Source of the DNA: Xylogone sp. PMI_703
Lineage: Eukaryota > Ascomycota > Leotiomycetes
Assembly (NCBI GenBank): GCA_021399445.1
Contig: JAJTUQ010000001.1
Location: 5,580,001 to 5,644,000 of the forward strand
DNA length: 64,000 nucleotides
Reading direction: 5' to 3'
Shown: positions 9,842 to 21,436 of the stretch, piece after piece
Layout of the letters: each line of letters begins with the position of its first letter
Numbering within the stretch: the stretch's first letter is position 1
Translations under genes and position numbers: made by a program
Notes under the pieces: generated by a model
Told to the model about the DNA's origin: nothing
The model's database searches: none
Seen by the model: the letters and a program-made list of their open reading frames with translations, nothing else

Positions 9842-12069
9842 CGCCACGCCAATTCTGCCATCCAAGATGAGGAGCCTTCAGAAACAACAAATTTTGTTTT
9901 AATTTTTTTGTTTTGCTACGCATTTTGGAGTAATGGGAATCTTCAGGGCAGGTTGCAGATAGGTCTGATCAGGTTAGATCCGCTCCTCTGCTTTTATATA
10001 CAACAAAATGAGCTCGAGGCTCGGGCTCATTCGGAATCGGCGCATGGCGGGCAGTATCGTTTTATCATGATACATAATCACATGGCTATGTCTGGGGAAC
10101 ACGGAAAATTCAAAATTTTCGATTCAAGACTCTGGATTTGAGCGATTTTAATGTCTTAACACCCTTTGTAAGTTTTTGTGATGGGTGGTTTCTTTTCAAA
10201 AAAGGGACTTCCATACCAGGCCTGGCATTTGTAAGAAAAGGAAAGGCGTATTATGTACCCAGGGCTCTTGTCTTCATTCTTCCCCTTACACAACCTGTCG
10301 TTGAAGTTTGACTTAAAACTCCCCTGCCATGCATACATCACTTGTCACACTTTACATCATACTTGTAGACTATCCTTTCTCGCGTTCCTCTTTTATCCTG
10401 ACTGCCTACTAGAGGCAGCTAGTTCAGGAGGAAATTGTGCTCTCTAGACACAGAATCTCCTTCATTCTTTGGAAACTGTACACTAATTTTCGTTCATTCT
10501 CCCTCTTTTTTACTTTTTACGCTTCCCTATTCCCCCTTTCCTCCCTGGACGGATTGGTCTTAGCATTGATTTTACACATATTTCGGCCTTCTTGCATTTT
10601 TATACTGGGGCGTTACTTTCCAGGTGGGCGAAGGCGGGGTTGGTGAGTGGTGAGGGATGAGGGGGGAAGGAGGCGAAGGCCAGGGTAGAAGGCCAAAAAG
10701 GGCGACGAATGGACAGATATGAACGAAAAATTGATTTGTCATGGCTTTTTGCTGTTACTTGGGTGGCGCTCGGGAGGTGGTTCTGGTCATTTATGTTTAT
10801 AACTTTCTTACTTTGGAGGCAACAAAAACGCATGCTTTTTTTGCTAGTTATTTATTCACTGGGGGTGGTGTTGGATTGAAGATTGATTGATAAGCTTCAT
10901 TTGGGAGAAAGAACGAGGAAGTTGGTTGTGTAGATAGTTTTGGAAACTGAGGTCTTTTTTTTCTACTTCTCTTCTTCGTCTTCGCTGCTCTTTTCTGGTC
11001 TTCTTGGCTTTTTACATCTGGCATGACTATGTAGCTAACTGAGAAAAGAAAAGGAACCAAAGTAAAGCAAAGCAACAATAGGGGGAGATATAATGAGTAT
11101 TAAAAGTTCGAAATATTTCTGTTTCACGGGCATTATAACAGAGCAAAACAACAATACTCTTACAGAAAGATGACACGCCCCCTATTCTCCTCCCCCTTAA
11201 TGTCTGGTCTGCTCTAATAGTAGAGTGTTCCAGTAACACAACAACTTGGCGGTTTCGGATATAGTGGTAACGAAGACGTCAATGAGGTTCCAAAGAATTT
11301 ATGTCGTCATACATACTGTAGGCTTCCCGCATATGCAAGCGGGAAAGACATCATGCAAACATGGAACTATCCGCCGCCGCCGTTTTGCGCGAACCGCACG
11401 GATCAACTCATCAACTCCGATGTCAACACGAGCTCAGGTGTAACATCAAAACAGTACCTACCTGTCCTCTGTGGAGTATGAGAAGGTGCAATGCTGTACA
11501 GTTAAGACTTGTTGAATTTTCGAGCACTAATGGATAGAGTACCTAAATTCGAAACTACCGCCCACTACTCCTGCATCTCTCTTCCACTTCTCACTAATTA
11601 TTCATGTACACATCATAAAATCCAAATAGCTGACAGGAAGTAACGATATAACAAGCCAAAAACCGATGCCAAACACTTAAAGCAAAACCGAGAAAAAGGT
11701 TACAAAAACTAAGGTATCCTTATCGCACGCCTCAACGCCTTTCCCATGACCTCGACCAGAGACCATCGTGCCGGCCCAAGGACAGCTGTGGAAAACGAAT
11801 GGTAAGAAAAGAGGAGTTTCCCTTCCCTGAATCCTTCCAAGAAACCCAGCCCAGGATCTACCCGTACAAACGATTCATAACCGCTCGAGTTATCCAGCTC
11901 AACCGGAGAATCGTTCCCCCTACACTGGCCAGAGACATAGACCCAAAAAACATGCGATCATGTTATCCGCATTTTCCTTTCAATTACATCAAACCTCTTC
12001 TCACTATATACTGCTCATCCGCGTGCCTATAGACTGCACTTGCAGCCTAGGCCTAGGGTACTAGGCAAT
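9842..12069. other. Spacer after atf1
   Basis: Only weak short frames are present. The first few hundred bases are T-rich, probably the atf1 3' UTR; two polypyrimidine or polypurine patches occur around 10480-10560 and 10950-10990. The stretch before 12070 is probably the 3' UTR of the minus-strand SAP gene. I see no RNA gene or repeat. Confidence 0.4.
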
Positions 12070-13238
12070 TTATTTCTTAGCAATAGCCTCGTAAAGGGTC
12101 GTTAACAAGCCAATGCCTGTTCCAACAAGCACCCCTTGCCAGCCGCCATAGATCGCGGAGTTGATCCTGTCCACGTCTCCTGAGTTCACAAAGCCATTGA
12201 ATGTGGCACCCTGGCCATAGATGACAAAGGTCAACAATGCCTTCACAATGTTGAAGGTGAAGGGGTCATAGTCGTAGGTAAAGTGAGTGCTATGGCTGCT
12301 TCTTGACTTTGGCTTGCTGGTCAAGTTGAAGAAATAGCTTGCGAACAATGGGATGAGGAAGCTAGTAAAAGCCCAGAGCGTGGAAGGTCCCCAAAATGAG
12401 CTAGTCAGGAGCAAGAAAAGATCAGGAACTAAGACAGGATACGCGGGGGTCCCCAAGAATGAGACAGCAGGGATGGTAAACGCGTATCGGTCAGCGAGAA
12501 CTTCTTTTCGGAGATGATAGAGCTCGAATGCGATGATCAATGCTTGCACAGCAACAACGGAAGAAAGTGTTTCACGCGTGTTCTCTGCAGTTTCCGCAAG
12601 CCCCATTTCCTTGTAGGCGCGGCTGACCCTCGAGCGCATCACCTGAGTTTGACGATCGATAACCTCAGCGACCTCGCTCGGCGACGGCGGTAGCGGCACG
12701 TTGGAAGCAAACGAAAGAGCAGAACGAGGGGTTCGAGCAACGGCATTTCGAGCACGCGTAGTAATCTCGCTCTCGGAGTCATCGCTGTTCAAAAACAATT
12801 AGCAAGGCTGGCATATGACGGCATCACCGCCCTTTCGAGTATACTCACGTCGCACTCTGAATGGTGTTTGCAATTTCCTCGGCGACCTTGGTGACCCTTC
12901 GCTTGGTAGGTCTAATCTTGGTCTCGACAATTTCGGACATTGTGGATGCTGGCTCCTTCTTGATGGGCGAAATGGTGTCGGCGCGTCTCTTATAGAATGG
13001 TGTCAGGCGCGCGTCACCGGAAAACTGCGATGAATTCTGCGTGAGATAGCTATCAAGAGCAGCTTCCAATTCCTGCTTCTTCAACCCATCATAGCTAGAA
13101 GAGAAAAGTGTTAGCTTCTGGTGGCGTAAAGCTAGAAAAGAATGCCTTTGTCTCGTACTCTTTGAAGCCGACGCTGTCTGCAAGCTCCACCAAGTCACTC
13201 TTGCGCTGCTTCTGCAGCCATGTTGATACTCCGGACAT
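12070..13238 (-). CDS. SAP-like domain membrane protein
   Basis: Minus-strand exons in order: 13238-13159, 13094-12849, 12784-12070; product 346 aa. Intron donors are GTACGA and GTGAGT, and both introns have CTAAC/CTAAT branch words. Residues about 8-45 form a helix-extended-helix SAP-like unit (SDLVELADSVGF, then KKQELEAALDSYL), a fold used for DNA or protein binding. A basic, Lys/Arg/Ser-rich linker follows (SPIKKEPAS, TKRRVTKVAEE). From about residue 185 there are several hydrophobic segments (for example VVAVQALIIAFEL, VPDLFLLLTSSF, LWAFTSFLIPLFASYFF, VGTGIGLLTTLY), so the C-terminal half is membrane-embedded. SAP-like motif plus membrane anchor resembles nuclear-envelope proteins, but location is inference. 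It ends in a Lys-Lys pair, which could also act as an ER signal. Confidence 0.78.
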
Positions 13239-13795
13239 TGCGATTATGGGGTTTTGGTCGCGTAGCAAATGCGACTGTAATGGATATAATTTGCCCGGTG
13301 TTAGACAATGATAGTTGAAGCAAGTACCACGACGTTGGTGATGTGGTGATAACTGTGTTGTCAAAGCAAAGTGTGGAGGGGCTGGGGTCGGCGGGAAGTC
13401 GCGAGGTAGGCTTGTTTACACCTACCTGGGCGAGGCGGCTAACCAAACCAAAACAAACTGCCGTTGATTTCCTGCGCTGACTTCATCAGACCCACACGTG
13501 ACGACCATTATTGTCAACAATGAATCGGGAAACAAAGGGGGCCGCATTGTTTACTCCGTGATCAGATCCTAGAAGAATTTCCCATTTACGTGTATTCTTG
13601 TTAAAAGGGACGCTGCTTTCATTTCGGAAGACATGCAATGTAGTAAGAAATTGATCTAACGTTCATTGAGTCTCGAGTAAAGAGAGGTAAACTTTTTCTT
13701 CGTGTAGCTTCAAGAAATACGCCGATGTTAAAATACATCATGCTCCAGAGTGGTATCTGTGCTATATACATTTGATCCTATTTCCAATGCTGTTC
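13239..13795. other. Promoter of the SAP gene and 3' flank of the P450
   Basis: The 557 bases contain no supported gene. The left part must hold the minus-strand promoter of the SAP-like gene; the right part the 3' UTR of the P450. Confidence 0.4.
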
Positions 13796-15873
13796 CTAAT
13801 CGTCGAACAAATGAATGAATCGCTCCTCTCCTTTCCGCATGAACCGCAATGGAATGAAACCATCTTGCAGTTTCAATGTGATCCTCGTGGAAGCGCTCTT
13901 CAATGTCTCCCTCGCTTTCATCTGCGCCTTCTTATAGACCTCGCTTTTTTGGTCTACAGTCATCCTCGCAACTTCCTCATCTGTAGCCCATTCATCTACC
14001 GCGAGTTCAACAGAAAATTTCTGGAATATCACTGCAAAGATCGCCATAACCTCCACCTGGGCTAATCGTCGACCTAGACATGATCGAGCGCCATCGGAGA
14101 AAGGAATATACGAGCCCCGCACGGGATGAAAGAGTCGAGCCGAGCTAGAGTGCCCAGTGAATCCTCCAAAATCATCCAGGTCGGTTGAATCGTTAATATT
14201 CTCTGCATTGGGGTTACCAGCCCCCCTTTCTAACCATCTCTCGGGTTTGAACTCATCGAGATCATGTTCTTTCCCTGTTACCTTAGATGGTTTACTAGGC
14301 CAATATCTTGGATTTCGTTGAACAGCAGTGCTGATCAATGTGATTTTAGCACCTTTAGGAAGAGTAACCATCTGGCCATCTAATTCTATGGTTTGATCCT
14401 GATCTTTGGTGACCATCTTAGGAATCCCAATCACCGAAGGCATGACCCGAAGCTCCTCATTAAGCACGGCACCGAGTATACCTCCCAGTAAAGAGTTAAT
14501 ACTGGCATCATAGTTCCACTGCTCTGGTGGCGTATCGCCAAAGATGGACTCCACATCCTTTTGCATAAGTCTTTGAATCTTTGGTCTAATCGCCAGCTCC
14601 ACCAAAGAGAAATGCACGGAATTTGCGGTCGTTTCATGACCAGCAAGAAGGACAACGAAGGCATTTCCAAGAATCTCTGAGTCCGAAAGACGATTAACTG
14701 GCTGCTTCTTTCCAGATGAGCCATGAGTTGGATTTCCATAAGAACTTCGGGCCAAAGCTCCCATGATATCCATCCCTTCATCGAGACTATCAGTGGTACG
14801 TGCCTTCTGTACCTTTTGGGCAAACAATTCTTTCATATATTTGCCCCAATTGGTGAAAGACTCATATGCCTCTCGAGTTGACTCAAATGGGAGGTATTCT
14901 AGAAAAGTTAGATTTCCATCCAAGTCTTACACAAAACAGAGGGTATCATACTTAATAGCGGCGCCGGCGCCAACAAGACCAGGGGAATCCTATCGAGTAA
15001 AATCCTCAAAGATGCCTCGAAGCTCATGGTATATCCGGGCGGTGGAATGTGACTGCTGTATCCAGCATCCTTAGAGTTTTGAACTCCTTCTAGGCTCTCC
15101 CCAGGCCACAAGAGGCGGACTCCAAATCCCACACGGCTGATGATGTGTAAAGTTACCCTCATGGTATCCAAGGGAACTTCTTCTACGGTCATATTTCCTC
15201 TATAGTCTGAACCCATCCATTTTCTCAGCATGGCTTGGGATTGTGCAATGGACTCAGCAAATACAAGTGCATTGTTCTTCTCATTGAAACTAGGAGATGA
15301 TATCTTTCTATGCTGCTTCCATTCCGCGCCCTCGGTAGTGACGACATTGCGGCCAAAGAGGTCAAGGAGCCTGTACGACTCAAGTGGTTTTGGAAAGGCC
15401 TCACGTCTGCTGGTGACCTGATGAATAGCTTCTGCATTTGCAAGCCATATTATCATCTCGGTTGAGGAGACACTGATCCACACATCTCCTAACTTCTTGA
15501 ATGGTTCGTGGAGAAGGTGCCATGGCCAATCAGGTTCCATATAGCTATTCGAGCGTTAGTCTTAAGTGAATCCCAGGCTGTGGGATGAAATTACTCAATC
15601 CAGTTCTCCCACCAGGATCTGGGTAGGTTCTTCTTAATCAGAGGTATCCAAAGCCTATGGCCTACAAGCCAGAATGAATTATACATATAGATGGCTGGGG
15701 ACCTATTAGACGTATTCAAATCCGAGAGGAGTCAACTAGATCAACTAACGAGTGATAATATACGGAAGCCCTGAGCGCTTTGCAGCGGCTATGTTTCTCC
15801 TGAAGCCCCATAGCGTTGTCCATATCAGATACAGAGGAATGGCAAGGATAACACCAGTGAGCACAGAAACCAT
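13796..15873 (-). CDS. Cytochrome P450 monooxygenase
   Basis: Minus-strand exons: 15873-15750, 15694-15595, 15544-14952, 14898-13796. Introns are 50-55 bp, and the product is about 639 aa. An N-terminal membrane anchor (about residues 1-20) is followed by the SGLPYIITP region. The oxygen-binding I-helix AGHETT is near residue 358, the K-helix ExxR (EELR) near 420, and the heme-binding FSDGARSCLG near 545, supplying the axial Cys. All catalytic landmarks are intact. The size exceeds a typical P450 (about 500-550 aa) because of a Ser/Asn/Asp-rich insert between the PERW motif and the heme loop. The enzyme is an ER-bound, reductase-dependent monooxygenase; the substrate is unknown. The start is the first ATG in frame. 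The open frame continues upstream through a hydrophobic stretch and then hits stop codons (see the relic at 15874). Confidence 0.9.
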
Positions 15874-16524
15874 CCCGATGGTCAAGGGAATACGGCACAA
15901 TAAGAGATCGAGTTCCGGTAGGATATACAGATATAACAGAGCAATGCTAGAGCTAGCCACACATATGATGCTCTAAAAGAAATCGCACCATTTAATAATT
16001 ATAGAGAGCAATTCCTCATACGAGCTGGACATACAAAAGACACCCAGAAGCAAAGATAGGGATGCAAGGGCAATAGCAAGTGCAATTGTGCAAATCTACA
16101 GCCAAACGTCTTCTCCCTGGATATTAATACCTGGCGGGGCACTTCCAAGCCCCTCATACTTTTGCCCCTCCTGGGTCAGTGTGTTAAGTACCAAACAAGA
16201 ATGGGCCTCTCTTTTCAAACGTTGCAGGTGTTGGAGGCGATTTTCCTCGGATAGGAGTCGTTCCGAGAGGTCGGAGGCATGGGTGTCGGCCACTCAGCGC
16301 TCGTCCACAACGTCTTCCCGTATGTGGAATGCAACCCACCCAATCAATCGCCGGAGTGACAGCCCCAACGGGAGAAATTCAGAGCATCTTCAAATCCAAA
16401 CCTTTGAAGCTTCAAGGTCCTGTCTTTACAACATGGTAACTGCTGTACTGTAAATACTCACGGCAATCAGTATGGAGCCAGTTGTGAATGCAACTCTATT
16501 GTCAGCTCTAGCAGGTAAAACCAT
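15874..16524 (-). pseudogene. Decayed membrane-protein gene upstream of the P450
   Basis: Read on the minus strand, 16524-16462 gives a plausible first exon (ATG, 21 codons, beginning MVLPARADNRVAF) ending at a GTGAGT donor. Beyond it, one frame reads like protein for about 150 codons: a charged helix (SERLLSEENRLQHLQRLKR) then a hydrophobic segment (ICTIALAIALASLSLLLGVF). It is broken by TGA at 16296-16294, TAG at 16098-16096 and TAG at 15975-15973. I found no splice pair that removes these stops and keeps the frame. The same frame runs on into the P450 start at 15873. Each stop can be explained by one C-to-T change (CGA or CAG), but that is not proof. Alternatives are an unusual spliced gene or chance. 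Confidence 0.4.
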
Positions 16525-16930
16525 TTGCGCTGTCTACCATATAAGGGGAAAAAGACGTTAGCTTGGTTCCCGTTTGCTGTAGGTGTTTACGGTATCATGT
16601 GGTTATGCCAAGAGCGACGCTGGTGTGCGAATACACAGTAAGCAGCCCTACTCTCTCAAATGGGAAAGGCTTTGGGCTAATACAACTTCACCAAATCGTA
16701 TCATACCAATCAACGATCAGTGAGGTCATTACGGAAAAGAAGTTCCTAAGGGAGAGTATTGACTAATTATGGAATATGGCCTCATCAAGATCCAAGAAAA
16801 CGCCCCGTATATTATATTCACAAGCTGACACCTAAATTCATGATTCCCTTCAGTCGAGATCCGAAATAGTTCTCCTTTCCTCAATAACTGCCTACTTCCT
16901 TAGAGCAGCATTAACTGGCCTCCAGAGCTA

Positions 16931-17338
16931 TTACCACGGTGTATCTTCTTCCGGACTCACTGGGCTATCGTCCCACACTGATCTACCCCAGGTTCCTATG
17001 TCCCAGAGTCTAATTGTCTCCAGCTCGTTGCTATTCGGTCTCCATTCTCTCCACCACTTCCAATCATATCTTCTCTGCCACTCTTCTGACGGTGGTTTCG
17101 CATCCTTCATCACGTGTCTCTTCTCCTTCCTGCATGCCGGGCAGAGTCGATGTGTACGCAACAGCACTGGCGTTGGCCAGCCGCCATCGCAAGTGGGCAA
17201 CGGCTCAGGCTGTCCCCGAGCACGGTTCTGTTCTAGATCCACCTTTTCTTGCCTGGAAAGAGGCTCTCGTAGACATGGATTCAGCCCTTTGGTCTTTTCA
17301 TGGTGGCACCGGAAGACCACTATAATCTCTTCACACAT
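16931..17338 (-). CDS. Small Cys/His-rich protein of unknown function
   Basis: This is a single-exon frame of 135 aa starting at ATG 17338 (context ATACC before ATG). It contains Cys2, a CHH pair near residue 11, Cys22 and a later CPAC pair near residue 68, a spacing compatible with a zinc-binding knuckle. The middle is basic and the C-terminal third is rich in Trp, Arg and acidic residues, with a repeated W-x-x-W style (EEWQRRYDWKWWREW). There is no signal peptide or membrane segment. I recognise the style of small orphan proteins found across filamentous fungi but no named family. No function is proposed. Confidence 0.6.
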   Translation of the reverse strand: MCEEIIVVFRCHHEKTKGLNPCLREPLSRQEKVDLEQNRARGQPEPLPTCDGGWPTPVLLRTHRLCPACRKEKRHVMKDAKPPSEEWQRRYDWKWWREWRPNSNELETIRLWDIGTWGRSVWDDSPVSPEEDTPW

Positions 17339-19102
17339 GGTATAGCTGTTGATTTTGTGTCGCAAGTGATGATTGCGATTTTGTAGGGGACATTGAACTT
17401 GCTGCAGAGAGGAAGAGAGGAATACTAGACTAATATTTCAACTTCTTTGTGGTGAATTAACCAAAAAGGATTGCTGTAGCTGTCAAACCGTCTTCCGGTC
17501 TAAGAAATGCAGTGCTCTGCCTTTGCTTAAATTATTCCGAAAGACGCAGTAGTTGGCTAGGTGCAGCAGTCTGTACGTCTCCCACTGGATCACAGGCTTT
17601 TGTTATCCAGCTACCGAGAGCAAGTTCGTAGTTTTTGGTTTCCAGTAACGATAAAGGGTTTGGGGTTTGCTCTATATCTGCATCAACACCTGCTGACTAC
17701 TCTCAGGGGTTCTGAGATATGACTGCCTGTGTTACTGACCAATTATAGAACCTTTGTGTTACCGCTACGAGGTGTCATGTTTGATACAGATAACCTGATT
17801 ATCTGTCGTGACAGCAAGAGAAAGACCTTTATTTGTCCGTGAGTACGAGGTGTAGCACAGTCAGACTTTAAGGCAAACACGCACCCGTATAGCAGAAGCT
17901 CCAGTGCTCATCAAAAAGGATACCCTTTCGGCATATTCTTCTCCGCCTAAGCTTAAACCAAAAACCAGAAGTAACTGATGAGATATAATCAAAGTTCTGC
18001 TTATTTGTGTAAATCTAATTCACTATATATAATCTGATAAGTAGGATGAACCAGGATTTGCTGCTTGTAACTGGCCGGATATCATCCCCTATCTGGGGGT
18101 ATGTGAGGTAAAACTTACGTGCAGGTCTCCACTACCATCCCTGGAACAAAGACACCGAAGAAAAAGCAAAAAGCAGGGAGGGGGAAAATCAGTTGTTGTG
18201 TAAAACAATTCCTTGCTCCGAAACCCCATAAAAAGGAACAAAAACAAAAAACTTGTTCAGATATTTTCCACAGATTTCTACATAGACTGTGGCTCCACTT
18301 GTCGTGCTGGGTCAGCCCTTCTTGTACTAAGGGTAAGAAATAGGAGGTTCAAAGCTTCAGATTGGTCACTTCTCATCTCCCCCATCCTCGCTGTCGTGAG
18401 TTGGCAATGCAGAACATTAATCACCTTTTGGGCCACAAAATGCCTACCTACTGAGACTGGTTGCCAATTACATATCGGAATCGTCGAATATCTAGCAGAT
18501 TTTGTCATGTATGCGTTTTCATACAAGAGAAATCAGGCGATGAATGCAAGTGGTCTTTTTATAGATTCACTCATAATTTCTGCTTTACGTCTATCACCCC
18601 ACGATGTATGCACATCTTTAGAAATCCAGATATTATTAGATGTGTTAAACATTTGTCCATATCATTAGAAATTATTAACGAGAGGGGTATAATAACTCCC
18701 AGCCAAGCATCATTCCTAAAAATCATTCCTTATAGCCCTAAACGAAGGTAGGTATCAAAGATGCAAAATTTCCTCAAAAATTCCTATTCCAAAACCCAAA
18801 ATATCTCCCTTGTAAATGACAGAAAAAAAGGTATCATTGAGAAGTAAGATCCCCAAATAAAACCTCTCCAAAAATGTATATATGGATATTTCCTGGGTAT
18901 ATATCGTGTCCCGACGATTTCCCTTGTGCTCCATGATGAATGATTCCCTATGACCCAAAAATGCCCCTTCCTTGTGAGTGGTACCTTGCCGAATAAGGGG
19001 TATATGAAAAGATGCCAGTTTAGTCCCAAGATAATGTATATGGAGAGTCCCAGTCTCCATCTAAGATGCATGGTTTTCCCTTAAAAAATAAAAACGAATA
19101 AT
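17339..19102. other. AT-rich spacer
   Basis: No gene is supported. The sequence becomes AT-rich toward the right (about 18450-19100) and its open frames lack family features. The right end is probably the 3' UTR of the minus-strand Yippee gene. Confidence 0.4.
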
Positions 19103-20026
19103 TTAAGCCATCTCGGCTTTCCTGAGATTAGCAATTCTTCTTCCTCGCCGCTTAGCAGCTAACACGGGATCCCAGACTCCAGCGAAGAGATCCTCGCACT
19201 CATCTTCGTCCTCGGAGTCGAAGACAATCTCTTCCGTAGGGTATTCCCTGTGATTTCCAGTATGCGTATCTTCCCATATGCATTCTCCATTTACTACTGA
19301 TTTGACCCGCCTGCCAACAGCCGAATCATCTTCGTTGTCTTCGTACTCGTCTTCCCAGTGCTGGAGTCCCACTACTCTCTTCGTCTCGAGAATGTATTTC
19401 CCAACCTTGTACTTCTGTGCTTCTTCTTTGGCGTCGACGTATTTCCATCCCAGGACCATGGCGCAGACGCAGCAGATTACATCAGCAACAACGTGGGTGC
19501 CTGTGAGCAACTCCGTAGTTGTTGGTCGTCCCATTCGAGTGTTGACGAGATCCGGAGTTTTGGTCGAAGCAGTAGGCGTGGAGGACATTGGAGGAGGAGC
19601 AACAAGATATGCCCTTCCTAGGCGACCCGTGAATCCTTTGCTGACAATTTGGGAGGTAAACGCAATATCCGAGGAGCACGTCTTACATTTCATGGTTGCG
19701 GGGTGAGTTTGTCTCAGTGTTCCAACATAGCTATTGCGTGTCTTGCCCGACGTTGGGAGTGGTTCTGGGGTTGGCGTGAAGACGGTTTGGAAAGCGAGTT
19801 CCGACTTATCCGAGTCTCCACGCGAGAAGCTGTGTAGAAAGTCATATTCTGGCGGGGACGAGCTTGGAGTTGTAGCTGTTGACGAACTCAGGGAAGGCGG
19901 AGATGCTGCAGACTGAGTGCTCGAGGCAGACTGCTGGCGCCGTCTGAAAGGACGGGAAATGGAGGGCAGGAGGTAAGCTGCAAACTGGGGGAGAGCTGAG
20001 ATGGTGGCCTTGTTATCGCGAGGCAT
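19103..20026 (-). CDS. Yippee-domain zinc-binding protein
   Basis: This is a single-exon gene of 307 aa from ATG 20026. The N-terminal 100 residues are Ser/Thr/Pro-rich and probably disordered. The Yippee fold begins at a CKTC pair near residue 114 and includes IVSKGFTGRLGRAYLV; its second half has TGTHVVADVICCVC (second Cys pair near 188), then LGWKYVDA and YILE, the normal Yippee ending. The two CxxC pairs bind one zinc. Between the two halves sits a Ser/Thr/Pro insert of roughly 30 residues. The C-terminus is strongly acidic, then basic (AAKRRGRRIANLRK). Yippee domains are related to Mis18 and cereblon folds; the cellular role in filamentous fungi is unclear. It shares a 1.4-kb divergent promoter region with antizyme. 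Confidence 0.88.
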   Translation of the reverse strand: MPRDNKATISALPQFAAYLLPSISRPFRRRQQSASSTQSAASPPSLSSSTATTPSSSPPEYDFLHSFSRGDSDKSELAFQTVFTPTPEPLPTSGKTRNSYVGTLRQTHPATMKCKTCSSDIAFTSQIVSKGFTGRLGRAYLVAPPPMSSTPTASTKTPDLVNTRMGRPTTTELLTGTHVVADVICCVCAMVLGWKYVDAKEEAQKYKVGKYILETKRVVGLQHWEDEYEDNEDDSAVGRRVKSVVNGECIWEDTHTGNHREYPTEEIVFDSEDEDECEDLFAGVWDPVLAAKRRGRRIANLRKAEMA

Positions 20027-21436
20027 GTCTTTAATCTGGTGTTTGTGTTGTACGGTTAAGTCTGGAGAACTGCAGAATGTCTTTCCTAAGGGAAAAAGTT
20101 CGGACGAAAAAAAGTCGACTGGTTGCCAGATAGGTGACTTGGGATGTTTCGAGGACGGGTTCCACAGCTGCGCTTCAGTCCGACCCAACTGCTGCACCAC
20201 CAAGAGGTTCAGGAAGCGGTTCGACGACGGAAGATGTGTAGGGCAAGTACAGGATCGGAAGAGGAAGTCATTTGTAAGGGCAGCCCCAAGGGAAATAATA
20301 AACTTAGGGCATGGTGCGATGTCGCGGGACCAGGTCTGGATGCGGTGAGTAATCTGCTTCGAGTGGTGTGTCGAAAGGTGTGCTGGTGATCATCTGCCAC
20401 GGCTGCGGGGAGCTCTGCGGCCTTCAGCCTCTCACGCCTCGCTATCGATAAGCTCCGCCGATAGCGCAAGGCTACTGGGATGTTGCTGCAGTTGACTCTT
20501 TTGCACCGTTTATTTTTTGCGGCCCAATATGCACCCTACAATATCCTTCTGCATTAGACGCATAAAAGAAAAGGTTCTCACGGTTCAATCCACATATCCT
20601 ACAGTACTGCGGTACAGTAACCATAGCGTCGGAGGTGGAGATCCAGAGAGGATGGAAGGACTTGCACTCTACTTGATACGCCAGGTCATTCGCTCACCTT
20701 TTCCTAGGCCTGTCAGCTGCTGCGGATACCAAGGCCTCTGATTCGGGCTGGGCAGCTCCTTCTCGAGACGACTTACGGTACTACTCCTCCGCTGTTCGCT
20801 GTTCGCTCTTCACGTTTCTTTCTTCCCACTGCCGGCCATCCGAAGCTGCGCTGCTTGACGTCATGAGCTGCTCTCCTAGACTCACCAATGCTAGTTGTCT
20901 ATTGTGTTGCATCCGTACTGAATCTGAATAATCACCAAGAACTCTGACGGCTCATTCAGAGGGAAATGAAAACACAGAGCGCGCAGTGAATCAACAGCAG
21001 CGTGGTTCTTCGGGCATGAAACAATTTGGAACCCAGGACGGGAAGCAGCTAGTGCGGTAACTTATCATTAGGCGCACCGCCAGTGGAGCAGGATTATGTA
21101 AGCAATCGATCCGGCAAACGTGCAGCCTCTCGGTTGGATCATTGGAGCGATCGCCACGTGACCGTAACCCGATCCGGCCAAGCGGGGGCGGTTCTTTCTC
21201 GAAACGTCCTCGAATTGAATTCCAACCTCACTCAGCACCATAAAATCCATCCTCTCTGCCACCACACCGCTGATCATCACCGGTTCTACGATCTCCAACG
21301 AGCATCCATCCCCTCAATCTCTCGGATTCATCCTGAAAGAGCGTCCATCATCGACCTCACCTTCGAATTCATCACCCGAACACCCATTCGCACACTTTTC
21401 GTCGTACCATCGCAACCCTGGCAAAAATCGAGCACA
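20027..21436. promoter_or_regulatory. Divergent promoter region, Yippee gene / antizyme
   Basis: 1.4 kb lies between two divergent start codons and holds no supported gene. Just before antizyme are a TATA-like CATAAAAT near 21239 and a CT-rich leader from about 21290. A TACAGTAC word is at 20600-20607. Confidence 0.45.

Noticed and set aside
10600..11078. Minus-strand Lys/Phe-rich frames
   Set aside because: They come from T-rich and A-rich non-coding DNA after atf1 and lack any conserved pattern.
14899..14951. Alternative donor at the VLC position of the P450 third exon
   Set aside because: Using GTAAGA after VL gives an immediate TAA at the junction; GTATGA at 14951 gives the expected LLKYLPFE sequence.
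18755..19071. Two overlapping minus-strand frames of about 100 codons
   Set aside because: AT-rich sequence giving Ile/Phe/Leu-rich translations in two frames at once, with no start context or domain.
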